Shown piece after piece: positions 9,401 through 17,400 of a DNA stretch of 64,000 nt. The translations under genes were made by a program, and so were the position numbers. Each line of letters begins with the position of its first letter. Positions within the stretch are counted from its first letter, which is position 1. This DNA comes from Nitzschia sp. DOCU1 (lineage: Eukaryota > Bacillariophyta > Bacillariophyceae > Bacillariales > Bacillariaceae), in contig OX595988.1 in assembly GCA_951394045.1 (NCBI GenBank), positions 1,054,001 through 1,118,000 on the forward strand, given 5' to 3'. The notes under the pieces were generated by a model. It saw only the letters and a list, made by a program, of their open reading frames with translations. It was not told where the DNA came from and made no database searches.

Positions 9401-11318
9401 CTTGCTGAAGGGATAATGACAGCAAGTTCGTCAGTTTTTCGAGCTCGGTGGGAAGAGTACCTCCAAACCGATTCTCGCCGGATGCTAGCTCTTGCAGGCT
9501 GACCAAGTTTCCGATTTGCGTTGGAAATTGGCCAGTTAACTCGTTTCCATCAATAGACAAATGTTGTAATTGCGTCAATTGTCCAATGCGGGTATCTAAG
9601 GTTCCAGTGAAGCCGTTCTTGCCCAGTCGGAGTTCTTGTAGGCCAGTCAAGCTAAAAATGTCGGAGGGAATATTTCCGCCGAGGCTGTTCGAGTCGATGG
9701 AAAAGATAGCAAGGCTATTCAGGGAAGTCAGTTCTTGGATATCCGAAAGAGCCGACGCTGGGAGACCGGTGCTGGCAAGATTGAGCTCTTGCAACTTGGA
9801 AGCAGCGCTAATGCCCTTGAAACTAAACGTAATCTTGTTCAGTTCAAAGTCGAGGATTTGAAGCTCTGACAAGGTGAAGAGCTCATCTGGAGCGGTGCCA
9901 CTCAGGCCATTGTTGCGGAGATTGATCGCGGAGACGAGTCCAGCGCTGGTACAAGAAATGCCATACCAGTCGCAGACCGACGCGTCCAAGTTCAACCAGT
10001 TGTTGTCGTTCTTCCAGTCGCGTCCCCCCATCACGTTGTATAGGTTGACGAGGACTTCACGGTCGTGAACATCGGGCGAAGTGGAAGAAGCGCACTCCGT
10101 ACGACCCCAGAGACTTGCGTTGTCACTGCAGGAGTTGCACGCAGCAGCAGCGGTCGCGCGTCCTTCCGGTGCCCAAGTTCCAGGAGGACACAAAAAGGCG
10201 TCACATCCAAGAGTGCCCACGTCCCCGTCCATCCAGCCGGTAATGCTCGGGCAAGAGCTGCCACTGATGAGCGTGGACGAGACCGACGTAATTTGGTTGT
10301 CTGCCAAATACAATTTCAAATACTTCTTGTCAACGAGAGTTTCCGGGATGGATCCACTTATCTGATTGTTGGACAAATCCACCTCGACTTCTTCTCCTTC
10401 GTTGCAGTCGTTCAAAAAGTATTCATTCAGCGTTCCCGAAAGCATTTGATTCTGAAGATACAAACTCACCAGATTCGGGTGCTTGGCAAACGCTGGCACC
10501 GACCCTGAAATCCCGGTACCCTTGGGGAGGTCGCCGTCGCGCTGAATCGCCAGGATGTTCAAGTTGCTGAGAGCATCCATGGCCGTTTGCGGCATTGTAC
10601 CCCCAAAGGCGTTGTTTGTCAGCACGAGAGCTTCCAATAGAGTCAACGAGCCCAGCGCGTCGGGCAGTTGACCCGTCAAGTCGCTATTGCCCAGGTAAAG
10701 CTCTCGCAACGCCTTCATGTTGCCAATCTCCGACGGTAATGATCCCGAAAAGGAGTTATCATTGGCGTAAAAGTACACTAAATTGGTCAATTTCAACAAA
10801 CTCGAAGGTAAAGATCCCTTCAAGCCCAGACCCGTTAAATGGAGCGTTTCCAAGTTCGGGGCGTTGCCAAGGGAATCCACATTGGCTACTTGCGTATTTG
10901 ACAAGTCCAATTCTTTCAGGAACTGAGCGTTACTCAGTCCACTAAAATCCACAGTTACATCCCCGTTATCTTCAAGGTTCAAAGTCTCCAAGTACGGAAT
11001 GGAAAAGACCGATGTTGGCACCGTCCCCTTCAAATGATTGTTTTTCAGGTTGAGTGCTTGAATGCGCCCCACGCGGCGGGCGTCGGCATAGGTCTCGGGA
11101 TAACACGTAACGCCCTTCCACTCACATTCGTCAACTCCTTGCTGGAGCCAATTTGTGGATTCCGTCCAAGAAAAGCCGCCGGTGCTTTGAAAGATGGACA
11201 ACAAAATCTCGCGATCGTCAAAGCCGCTGGAATCGTCCAGAGCGGTGTTGCCAATATCCTCGGCGTGCACCACCACAAGGGCCAGGAGCCAGAAACTTAA
11301 AGCTCCGCGAAGGATCAT
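3426..11318 (-). CDS. Giant secreted seven-module leucine-rich-repeat protein, probably GPI-anchored
   Basis: Intronless 2630-residue protein. Residues 1-19 form a signal peptide (hydrophobic WLLALVVVHA, then EDI). The rest is seven tandem modules of ~380 residues. Each module opens with an LRR N-cap (pattern D-R-x-x-L, TGGxxW, NWL, then CxWxGxxC) and runs through about ten plant-type LRRs of the LxxLxLxxNxLxGxIP kind. Each closes with a Cys-rich cap (WxGGDVGxxxCDGILCPxGT, GR, CxxC). The C terminus is a short Ser-rich spacer and a hydrophobic tail (LGFLASVAIATTGLLLWA) without a basic cytoplasmic end, which suits a GPI anchor; a single membrane helix is the alternative. Cell-surface recognition, adhesion or wall attachment is inferred. 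No kinase or other catalytic domain is present. Confidence 0.9.
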   Translation of the reverse strand: MILRGALSFWLLALVVVHAEDIGNTALDDSSGFDDREILLSIFQSTGGFSWTESTNWLQQGVDECEWKGVTCYPETYADARRVGRIQALNLKNNHLKGTVPTSVFSIPYLETLNLEDNGDVTVDFSGLSNAQFLKELDLSNTQVANVDSLGNAPNLETLHLTGLGLKGSLPSSLLKLTNLVYFYANDNSFSGSLPSEIGNMKALRELYLGNSDLTGQLPDALGSLTLLEALVLTNNAFGGTMPQTAMDALSNLNILAIQRDGDLPKGTGISGSVPAFAKHPNLVSLYLQNQMLSGTLNEYFLNDCNEGEEVEVDLSNNQISGSIPETLVDKKYLKLYLADNQITSVSSTLISGSSCPSITGWMDGDVGTLGCDAFLCPPGTWAPEGRATAAAACNSCSDNASLWGRTECASSTSPDVHDREVLVNLYNVMGGRDWKNDNNWLNLDASVCDWYGISCTSAGLVSAINLRNNGLSGTAPDELFTLSELQILDFELNKITFSFKGISAASKLQELNLASTGLPASALSDIQELTSLNSLAIFSIDSNSLGGNIPSDIFSLTGLQELRLGKNGFTGTLDTRIGQLTQLQHLSIDGNELTGQFPTQIGNLVSLQELASGENRFGGTLPTELEKLTNLLSLSLQQVVAVGGIGGPMLPFSNLAQLTSLELGSNALTGTLPAALLSNSRNLGSAITVDLSENILTGSVPSQWSRFDKLFVDLSGNRISGIDSSLCQISDWMGGDVGSYGCDGILCPKGTANSAGRKSDDSSPCTKCSNGGTDFFGAKSCSAQVTTFGNDGSVAGILSDFFSATLGSAWKQKTGWDDSADVCSFYGIECDGSGNVLKIDLTDNGLQGTVPGSIFKLKGLNALILSKNTLAVEFDGIQNAADLTVLELEDVNLDSIEGLGGAPNLATLNLADNNLQGEIPYELYLLSDLRELNLGYNQLSGRVPNLVGALTGLEILRLYHNKFVGKLPAALGDLSNLKELNLAENNFEGTIPPELNELTNLRFLSLQREGGILGTDDIGISHGDSSALGTGLTGTLPAFEKLTVISELYLGLNSLSGSIPPNFLDGVTDLSTEVKVDLISNQLTGTIPGSLTEFQKMSLYVADNQITGIAGDLCKMSNWLGGDVGQYQCDGLLCPVDTYNALGRKGPSASTCQTCSTGTNGYMGSVDCLTGVEQALNSERAVLEKIFKQMNGENWLESTNWLDADESICTWYGIECVSDDNPSVETIDLQNNRLLGFLVADIFNLPNLKKLILKQNDITVSLFGIQNAVSLQYLDLSETGLTSLSGISLAPSLRVIRADGNAMTEFPSDIYSMSNLETLSLSDNPFPQMVVPDLQGLPNLKILSLGNAGLKGIIPEWVGYLSSLEYLKLSQNGLMGYLPVALLNLMNLKYLDLSDQESNEGGLMGNLLDFANQTQLSEIYLQHNMFTGTIPPTMLQSNSNTGLVTLDLRYNMLTGEIPSELSRITQMNLYLASNMFNSLPTELCNNNWNNGNTGKYGCDGILCAPGTFNSYGRATGNLACMTCDSPFMTSVLGSTTCGASLEHTALINFYQSTGGPSWKSDNNWLKTEDHCTWEGITCHADGDFEGLVQKIELEDNNLVGIAEVVLIWRFEGLELLNLQKNPIVVSFINIENAINLETIIISETNTSSLMAIGGAMNLKELHVTSSQLFGQLPDELFNLTLLEKLYLSQNYLTGTLPSLIGQLTNLEEFYIFDNDVRGTLPSELGRLGKLKHLSLGNNEFVGAIPRQVGSLPRLEVLSIEKEEDPVPTGMFSTGGSPGLTGSLPALNGLPNIKELYLGHNAFTGTIPGDFLQGVTNKSALLIVDLSYNNLVGPIPSSFANFGNLRIELGRNQITEIPDEVCAKKLWFNGEVANGCDAILCFPGTFNEYGRRVDAKTICENCTYPGSALDYGSVECGPVMADAMDDRSILMELYDAAGGSEWANSDGWNSETVNFCDWYGITCEPEGDFGQMAVTEVALMENNLHGAIPSILFHLPELRKLDVRNNDVTIGLNALFQAEHIEELYLDKTRVTDLEGVGRATSLRVLHLHHNSFGWKPIPDELFDLTALEDLILSDSMFGGTLSTKIGQLTSIKRLSLVGNAISGQIPAEIGNLVAVEDLDLSSNDWRGTLPDTVNSLTALKSLGLTNSQIDRVGLTGQLKSFATMPSLRELYLSNNQFTGTIPYDFLGGVGDKSALITVYLDGNNLGGTVPDSLTAFSQVNIYLENNLLTGFGSGICELSQWMDGNVGKYGCDALLCPAGEYSPAGRQTSETTACSSCPDLQGSPILGSNFCLSIQKSTERGILEKLFGATGGTGWKNKDGWTDSAFDICSWYGVKCKQGSSVESILLGSNGLIGTIPTEIYQLPNLKFLWLYSNAVDIGFEGIAQATNLRSLILDSTKIRSLDGIGQGISLVDVDVRFNNLGGPIPTELNQLYNMQSFTCSENDFTGKVPELPELRKLTTLRMSSNQLTGTLPSFSQHPSLVSLDISQNKLVGPIPPTILGSVAESEKVFLDLSGNRLTGTVPGELSRFADLTIFLRGNRIEGINPNLCEQTKWNGGDVGAFKCDGILCPSGTFSPTGRESITGPTCQSCSKNKYFGSTTCGSSASRLSGALGFLASVAIATTGLLLWA
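3500..11220 (-). repeat. Seven tandem LRR modules of about 1.14 kb
   Basis: Module starts (the conserved D-R-x-x-L before the TGG..W motif) fall at about residues 35, 419, 796, 1178, 1542, 1923 and 2299 of the LRR protein, a period of 364-384 codons. Each copy has the same order of N-cap, LRR array and Cys-rich C-cap. The copies have diverged in sequence but keep the cap cysteines and tryptophans. This points to old internal duplication rather than a recent expansion. Confidence 0.85.
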
Positions 11319-12120
11319 TGCGGAAGTGGAAACTCTACGAAATGCTCCGTTTTCGCCGAGGTCGTTCGTTGCACAGTCTGTGTTATGCTTTTGTCCTGTT
11401 ACTCAAGCCGTGAGAAAGTGGTTTTATCGTCCCAGGCTGTCTATGGAAATAACTAATTAATTAGGCTGTCGTGGCCAATGAAGAAGCACTAATGGAACGA
11501 CAAAGTCGCTTTTGCTGCCAGGTCGACAGTTCAGCAGGATGTGGTGGAGTAGAGAGTACCGGGGATTCACTCCCGTAGATCACATGCATGAACGGCACAC
11601 GGAGTGTGACGATGGTGGGAAGCGAATGGAACCAAGCATTCATTCCTCCTTATTGGAGGCAGGCCGGGGTGAGCCGTCCGTCCCTTTCGTGTTTTGGCAA
11701 CCAATGCCGATCAAATCGTGCAGATCGACCGGCGCGCGTTCCGGCCGGTCTCCCATAGTGTTTGGCAAGATTGCCAAATAAACACATACGATACACGAAA
11801 TACCCGCATTTATTCGAGCCGTTAACCAGTGCATTGGCTGTGAGTCCCGGGAGGCAGAGGAACTGCGCGACGTGGCCGGCTATGCGGAAGCACATGCAGT
11901 TTCAAATGGCAGGAGCGTCTGCCCTGTGCACGCGAGTGAATAAAAGGTCGAATGAGTCGGAGAGATCGCGACCATCCATCCAGCGATGGCTTTTGCTGCC
12001 AAGTCACCACGGCTTGTTTGACCATGGACCATTCTTGTTTGCTTCTTGACTCTTGTGCCTAAGAGTAGTAGCTACAAGTGCGGATACTTTACTACCGCGT
12101 CGTAAAAGTCTCTATCTGTC
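11319..12120. other. Intergenic region between LRR gene and cyclophilin gene
   Basis: About 800 bases between two divergent starts (LRR minus, cyclophilin plus), so presumably both promoters. I see no supported ORF, RNA gene or repeat. Short ORFs here lack compositional support. Confidence 0.5.
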
Positions 12121-12781
12121 ATGAGCGTCGCACCGAATATTGTGGGTGGACCGGATCCCGAAGTCATGGCCGCGATCGAACGAGGAAATGCGGTTGTCTT
12201 CTTTGATGTCGCCCTTGGCGAGGGAGCCAACGCAGCCGATCTGGGACGTATCAAGTTGGAACTCTTTGTCAAGGATGTAAGTCGTATTATGCGTCGAGTC
12301 GTCTTCCCTCAGAGTACAATGCTAACTGGACTTTTTGTTGTTTGACCAGTGCCCCAAAACGTGCGAAAATTTCCGACAGCTTTGTACCGGAGAGTTTCTA
12401 CAGAATGAGCAACCCACGGGATACAAAGGCTCAACGTTTCATCGTGTCATTAAAGACTTTATGGTTCAGGGGGGTGACTTTCTCAATCACGACGGAACGG
12501 GCAAACTCAGCATTTATGGACCAACCTTTGCGGACGAAAATTTTCTGCATAAGCACACCAAACCGGGCATGTTGTCCATGGCCAATAGCGGTCCGAATTC
12601 GAATGGATGCCAATTCTTTATTACATGTGGCAAAGCGGATTGGTTAGATGGGAAACATTGTGTGTTTGGACAGGTATTGGATGGGGCGAGCATGTTGACG
12701 GTCCGAAAATGTGAGGCGGCGCCAGTCAATGGGACGACGCCGCGGATACCGCTAAGAATCATACAGTGTGGGGAGCTGTAA
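12121..12781 (+). CDS. PPIH: Cyclophilin-type peptidyl-prolyl isomerase, PPIH (U4/U6 snRNP cyclophilin) type
   Basis: Two exons, 12121..12276 and 12350..12781, with a 73-bp GT-AG phase-0 intron, giving 195 residues. The cyclophilin core is complete: FxTGE region, [15 protein letters not shown] with the catalytic Arg, [12 protein letters not shown], and [11 protein letters not shown] with the ligand-contacting Trp. The run [25 protein letters not shown] and the ending IQCGEL match human PPIH closely, which binds the U4/U6 snRNP 60K protein and acts in pre-mRNA splicing. It has no signal peptide; a ~30-residue N-terminal extension precedes the core. It catalyses cis-trans isomerisation of prolyl bonds. 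The spliceosome role is inferred from family resemblance. Its 3' end converges on the small membrane-protein gene. Confidence 0.93.
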
Positions 12782-13060
12782 CCGCAGCGTTGCGAAGGCT
12801 CTGCTAGTAAATGAACCGCTACCTCTTGTGCAATTGTCTTGAAAGAACAGAGAAATACAATGGTTCCCTTTAGTAGTAGTATATAGCTATCATCAAATAG
12901 AAGAGCAAATCTACTCTGAAAGAATCCATTCCCCGCCCAATCGCTATTGCTAGTCCACGATGTCAACAACCATCATGGTGGCTTGGACGACAAATTCGAG
13001 TCTGATAACACATCATTCGAATCATGCCGCAGCTCGCATTTTGTCGCATTTCCAATACAT

Positions 13061-13712
13061 TTAGTTCTTCTTCTTTGCACCACCTTTCACAAACGTATCC
13101 AAGGCTACATCGTCGTCCTCGTCATCATCTGCATTCTTTTTATTTCCCTTCTTTTTACTTTCCTTTTTGGCCTCAGCTTCCAGACGTCTTTGAATGGCGG
13201 CTTTCTTCTTGGCCAACTTTTTGGCTTCGGCATCCTTGGAGTCTGATTTGTCCTCCTCAGCCTCCAACTCCGCCGCCAGGTCCTGCATTGCCTTATCGTC
13301 CATGTTCGTAATCTTCTTGTCGCGTTCTACTCAAAGTAAGTCGTATATAACAGGAGGTGGGGGGTTCAATGTCAGAAATGGCGATAGGCATGCATGGACC
13401 CCAAACACCGATATCTTGCATGCAGTGCAGTCCAGGACTTACGGGCTTTGAGTTGAGCACTTATTTGGTAAAGGATAACAATGCCGCCCAGAATCGGAAG
13501 CCCGATGTGCAGCGGAACAAATTTAAAGAAAGCCTGTAGCAACAGTGACAGAACACGTTACAGTGGTGAGTCGTCCATGAAGTAGTGGTACATCCTGACG
13601 CTAGGGTACTGCAGGTGGTGCTACTTACATAAGTTCCACAGACAAGAATCAGTGGCAATGAGAATGCCAGATTCTCGGTCGTCAAAAAGATATTTCCTGG
13701 GGCGGAGCTCAT
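13061..13712 (-). CDS. Small membrane protein with charged Lys/Asp-rich tail
   Basis: Three exons on the minus strand: 13712..13629, 13533..13443 and 13326..13061. Introns are 95 and 116 bp, both GT-AG, with matching phases (0 and 1). The product is 146 residues. Residues ~15-52 contain two close hydrophobic segments (LAFSLPLILVCGTY and GLPILGGIVILYQI), probably one hairpin or two short membrane helices. The remainder is highly charged: a coiled-coil-like Glu/Lys region (~60-120), then an Asp-rich patch and GGAKKKN at the end. The final KKKN fits a KKxx ER-retrieval signal, but the tail is generally Lys-rich, so this is weak. The family is not recognised. An ER membrane protein is the best guess. 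Confidence 0.7.
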
Positions 13713-14455
13713 GGTTGCGTATAATACACTTTGACTTCTTGTTAATGATGACAATGACAACGTCCCAACTGTAAGACTCCTCCAGAGAGAGAGTGCGAAG
13801 ACGACAAAGTGAAGGTGGCTGCCCGCCGATGAAGCAAAGACGAGTGTGATGATGGGCTTCGCAACGCCGTATGGACGATCTTGCTTGTTTTTGCTGTCTT
13901 TCAAAATGCCAGGGAAGAGGGGAGAGGGGCAACTGCCCCTGTTAAAAATTCCCTGCTTGAAAAGTACCCCCTCAGTTTTTGCGGTGGGCAGGAAGGACCA
14001 GAATTCTCATGGGGAGCTCATAACCGAAAACTCTTCTTTGGGCTCCGGCATTTCGCATGGACAATTATGGCGTACCCCTATTCTGTATGCCCCCCCATAT
14101 GGCAAAGCCAAGGCGAAGCCATTCCATACCTGGTATGACAAATGATTGGATGGATCTTTCGCCACTCGGCGGGAGGCGTCGAATTCTCGAAACCACAAGA
14201 TACGAGGAAGAGGAAACGCTGACGACTGACGAAGACATCCGAAATTGCAGAAGACGCCGACCACCACAAAACATCCAACCTCCCAAAGGTCGTTCCATCA
14301 ATAGGCGAAGGAACACGAGTAAGGATCCTCCTTCTCCCCCTCATCTTTCATAATTCGGTCACAGGTTTGACGACCGAGTGCAAATTCAGTTCATCGTCAG
14401 GATTCTTTACTTGTCATAATCTCATAGACTTCCAAGCATCTCTTCTACCACCACT
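13713..14455. other. Divergent intergenic region upstream of plastid GOGAT
   Basis: About 740 bases between the divergent small membrane-protein gene and glutamate synthase. It should carry both promoters. ORFs within it are short, overlap on both strands and lack family features. No repeat or RNA gene is evident. Confidence 0.5.
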
Positions 14456-17400
14456 ATGCGAGTGTCTCAGGTCTGCCTGTTCGGGCTTGTGGCGCCCGTC
14501 GTAACATGGGCCTTTTTGCCGCAGTCGCTCAAGAACAATGCGATTCAAATATCATCACCTGTACGAACCTCTTGGCGAAGCCAGAATGTCGTCGGTGGTG
14601 CTTCTTCCTGGTCTCAAGATGACCAGTGCACCATTACACAATTGAACATGGCCTTCAAGGACGACGAGCCAAGCAATATTTTCGATGGACCTATGGCTTT
14701 GACAAAGGAGCGCGACGCTTGTGGTGTCGGATTTATCGCCAATACCAAGGAAGGAGGTAAGATTTCGTTCTACAATCATTTGAGGGGGGGGGGGGGGGCG
14801 AGGACATGTAAAGCAGGAAAGCTCAACAATGTTTACTGTTTCAATTTGTCAGGCCCATTAGGAACGCACAAGGTAATTCAAGAGGGTCTTTCAGCGTTGA
14901 CCTGCATGGAGCACCGAGGAGCTTGTGGAGGAGACAAGATCTCGGGAGATGGTGCTGGAGTTATGACTCAAATCCCTTGGGATCTTTTCCCAGAATTTCG
15001 CTCTGAGGAGCACCCCCATCCTGGGGTGGGAATGATTTTCCTCCCTCGTGACGAAGAAAAACGAAACGCCGTCAAAAAGCGAATCGAGACGATCTGCCAG
15101 GCCAACGAATTAGAGTTTGTTGGATGGCGAGAAGTTCCCGTCGACCCCTCTGTCCTGGGACCCATGGCCCGTGCTGCCATGCCCAGCGTCTGGCAATTCT
15201 TTGTCAATCCTCCCGTCCGTCTGGAACCGAACGATGACAGCCTCCGAGATGGTTTTGAACGCACTCTTTACCTCGTCCGACGCCGTTTCTCAGTCGAGCT
15301 CGAAAGTGCTGGTCTTAAGTGGGACGACGACCATGAAGTATATGTTGCGTCCTTCTCGTCGAGGACTATCGTCTACAAGGGCATGGTCCAATCTGCTGTC
15401 TTGGCGCAATTTTACAAAGACTTGACCAATGAAAAGTTTACCTCTCAATTTATCATCTACCACCGTCGTTTCTCTACCAACACCAGCCCCCGTTGGCCTC
15501 TTGCCCAGCCAATGCGTGTCGTCGGTCACAACGGAGAGATTAATACCTTGCTCGGAAATGTGAATTGGATCAAGGCCCGTGAAGCCGCCAAAGATAACTT
15601 TAACGGTATTCCTGTCAACGGCGGCAAAGACAGCACGAAAATTCGTGATTTGGTGGACTACGATTCGACAGAGAATATTGTCACCATGTGCAATACCCAA
15701 GACATTCCATCGGTCTTGGAGCCCGTCGTCAGCTTGGACCGTTCCGATTCTGCCAACCTTGACTCTGTTTTTGAACTCATGTGCCAATCTCGTCACCGTG
15801 CCCCCTGTGCCCTCATGGCGATGGTTCCTACCGCCTACCAAAACAATCCTGATCTGAAAAACAATCCCGAAATTACAAACTTCTACAAATTCCACGGCGG
15901 TCTTTTGGAAGCTTGGGACGGCCCTGCCCTTCTCGTATTTTCGGACGGAAAGTCAATTGGTGCTTCCCTCGACCGTAACGGTCTCCGCCCTGCCCGTTAC
16001 TCTATCACGAAAGATGGAACAGTGTACATGATGAGTGAGACTGGTGTCATTCCCGGACTCAAGGAGGCTGATATTGTCGAAAAGGGACGTTTGGGACCTG
16101 GCCAAATGATTAACGTTGATTTGGTTTCTGGAGAATTCAAGGACAACATTCGTATCAAGAGCGAAATCGCTTCCCGTAAGTTTGCCTTTGCAGGGTGTCA
16201 CTGAAAATTGTGTCGAACGCTTTGTCTTCTCACTCTATCGCCTGGAATGCCCCGCAATCAAACAGGCCACCCTTATGGCGAGTGGCTCGAAAAGCAACGC
16301 AAAGACGTCACGAAACTTCCTGCCGACAGTGATCGACAATACGCAGACGAAACGACCACTTTTGCGCAGTCCACCTTCGGATGGGGGCTAGAGGATATTG
16401 GCATGCAGATTCAGGATATGGCTGGCTCTGCCAAGGAAACCACCTACTCCATGGGTGATGATGCCCCAATGGCTTGCTTGTCAGAACGCCCGCATCCCCT
16501 TTTCAACTATTTCAAGCAACGATTTGCCCAAGTGACCAACCCTCCAATTGATCCTCTACGTGAAGGAGTTGTCATGTCTCTTGGAACGACTCTAGGAAAG
16601 AAAGAAAGTATCTACAAGGTGTCTGAGAAGGGAGCGCGATTGATTCATTTGGAATCACCTGTGCTAAACAAGGTCGAAATGGAAAAAATCAAGTCGTACG
16701 CCCAACCCGAAAACGGTGGTTTCAAGCACGATACCGTCTCTACCCGCTATCCTTTATCGGATGGTCCTGCAGGCATCAAGGCGGCGTTGGATGCTGTTTG
16801 TGACCGAGCTGCCGAAGCTGTCAAGAACGGTGCGGAAGTCCTCATCCTCAGTGACCTTGCAGCCGACCAGGCCGAGCTGGACGAGACTACCTACATTCCG
16901 CCCCTCCTTGCTGTCGGCGCTGTTCACCATCGCCTCATTGACGATGGACTTCGCATGGACGCCGGTATTGTTGTCGAAACTGGCGGAGCTTGGTCCACCC
17001 ACCACTTTGCTTGTTTGGTTGGATACGGAGCTAACGCCGTCCACCCGTACCTTGCTCTTGAGACTGTCAAGCAATGGCATGCGCTTGACAAAACCCAAAA
17101 GATGATGGAGTCTGGAAAGTTGAAGCAGACGACTGTTGCACAAGCGCAAGAGAATTACAGATACGCCGTCGAGAACGGATTATTGAAGATCTTGTCCAAG
17201 ATGGGTATTTCGCTCCTTACTTCTTACCAGGGTGCTCAGATCTTCGAGGCTCTTGGACTCAGCGATGAAGTCATTGCCCGTAGTTTTAAGGGAACCACAA
17301 GCCGCATCGGGGGTATGAGTTTGGAAGATATTGCGTCGGAGACAGTGACAATGAGACCTGAAGTAGTGAGGGCAAAGATGAAGTTGATCAACTATGGATA

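Noticed and set aside
3418..11300. Many plus-strand ORFs of 60-210 codons opposite the LRR gene
   Set aside because: They are mirror frames of the repetitive LRR coding strand, recur with the module period and show no independent domain.
13846..14145. Overlapping ORFs upstream of GOGAT on both strands
   Set aside because: Short, mutually overlapping, and without signal, domain or splice partners; treated as promoter DNA.
14784..14798. G15 run as a sequencing-error frameshift in GOGAT
   Set aside because: It lies within a well-defined 96-bp intron with GTAAGA and CAG ends, so its exact length does not affect the protein.
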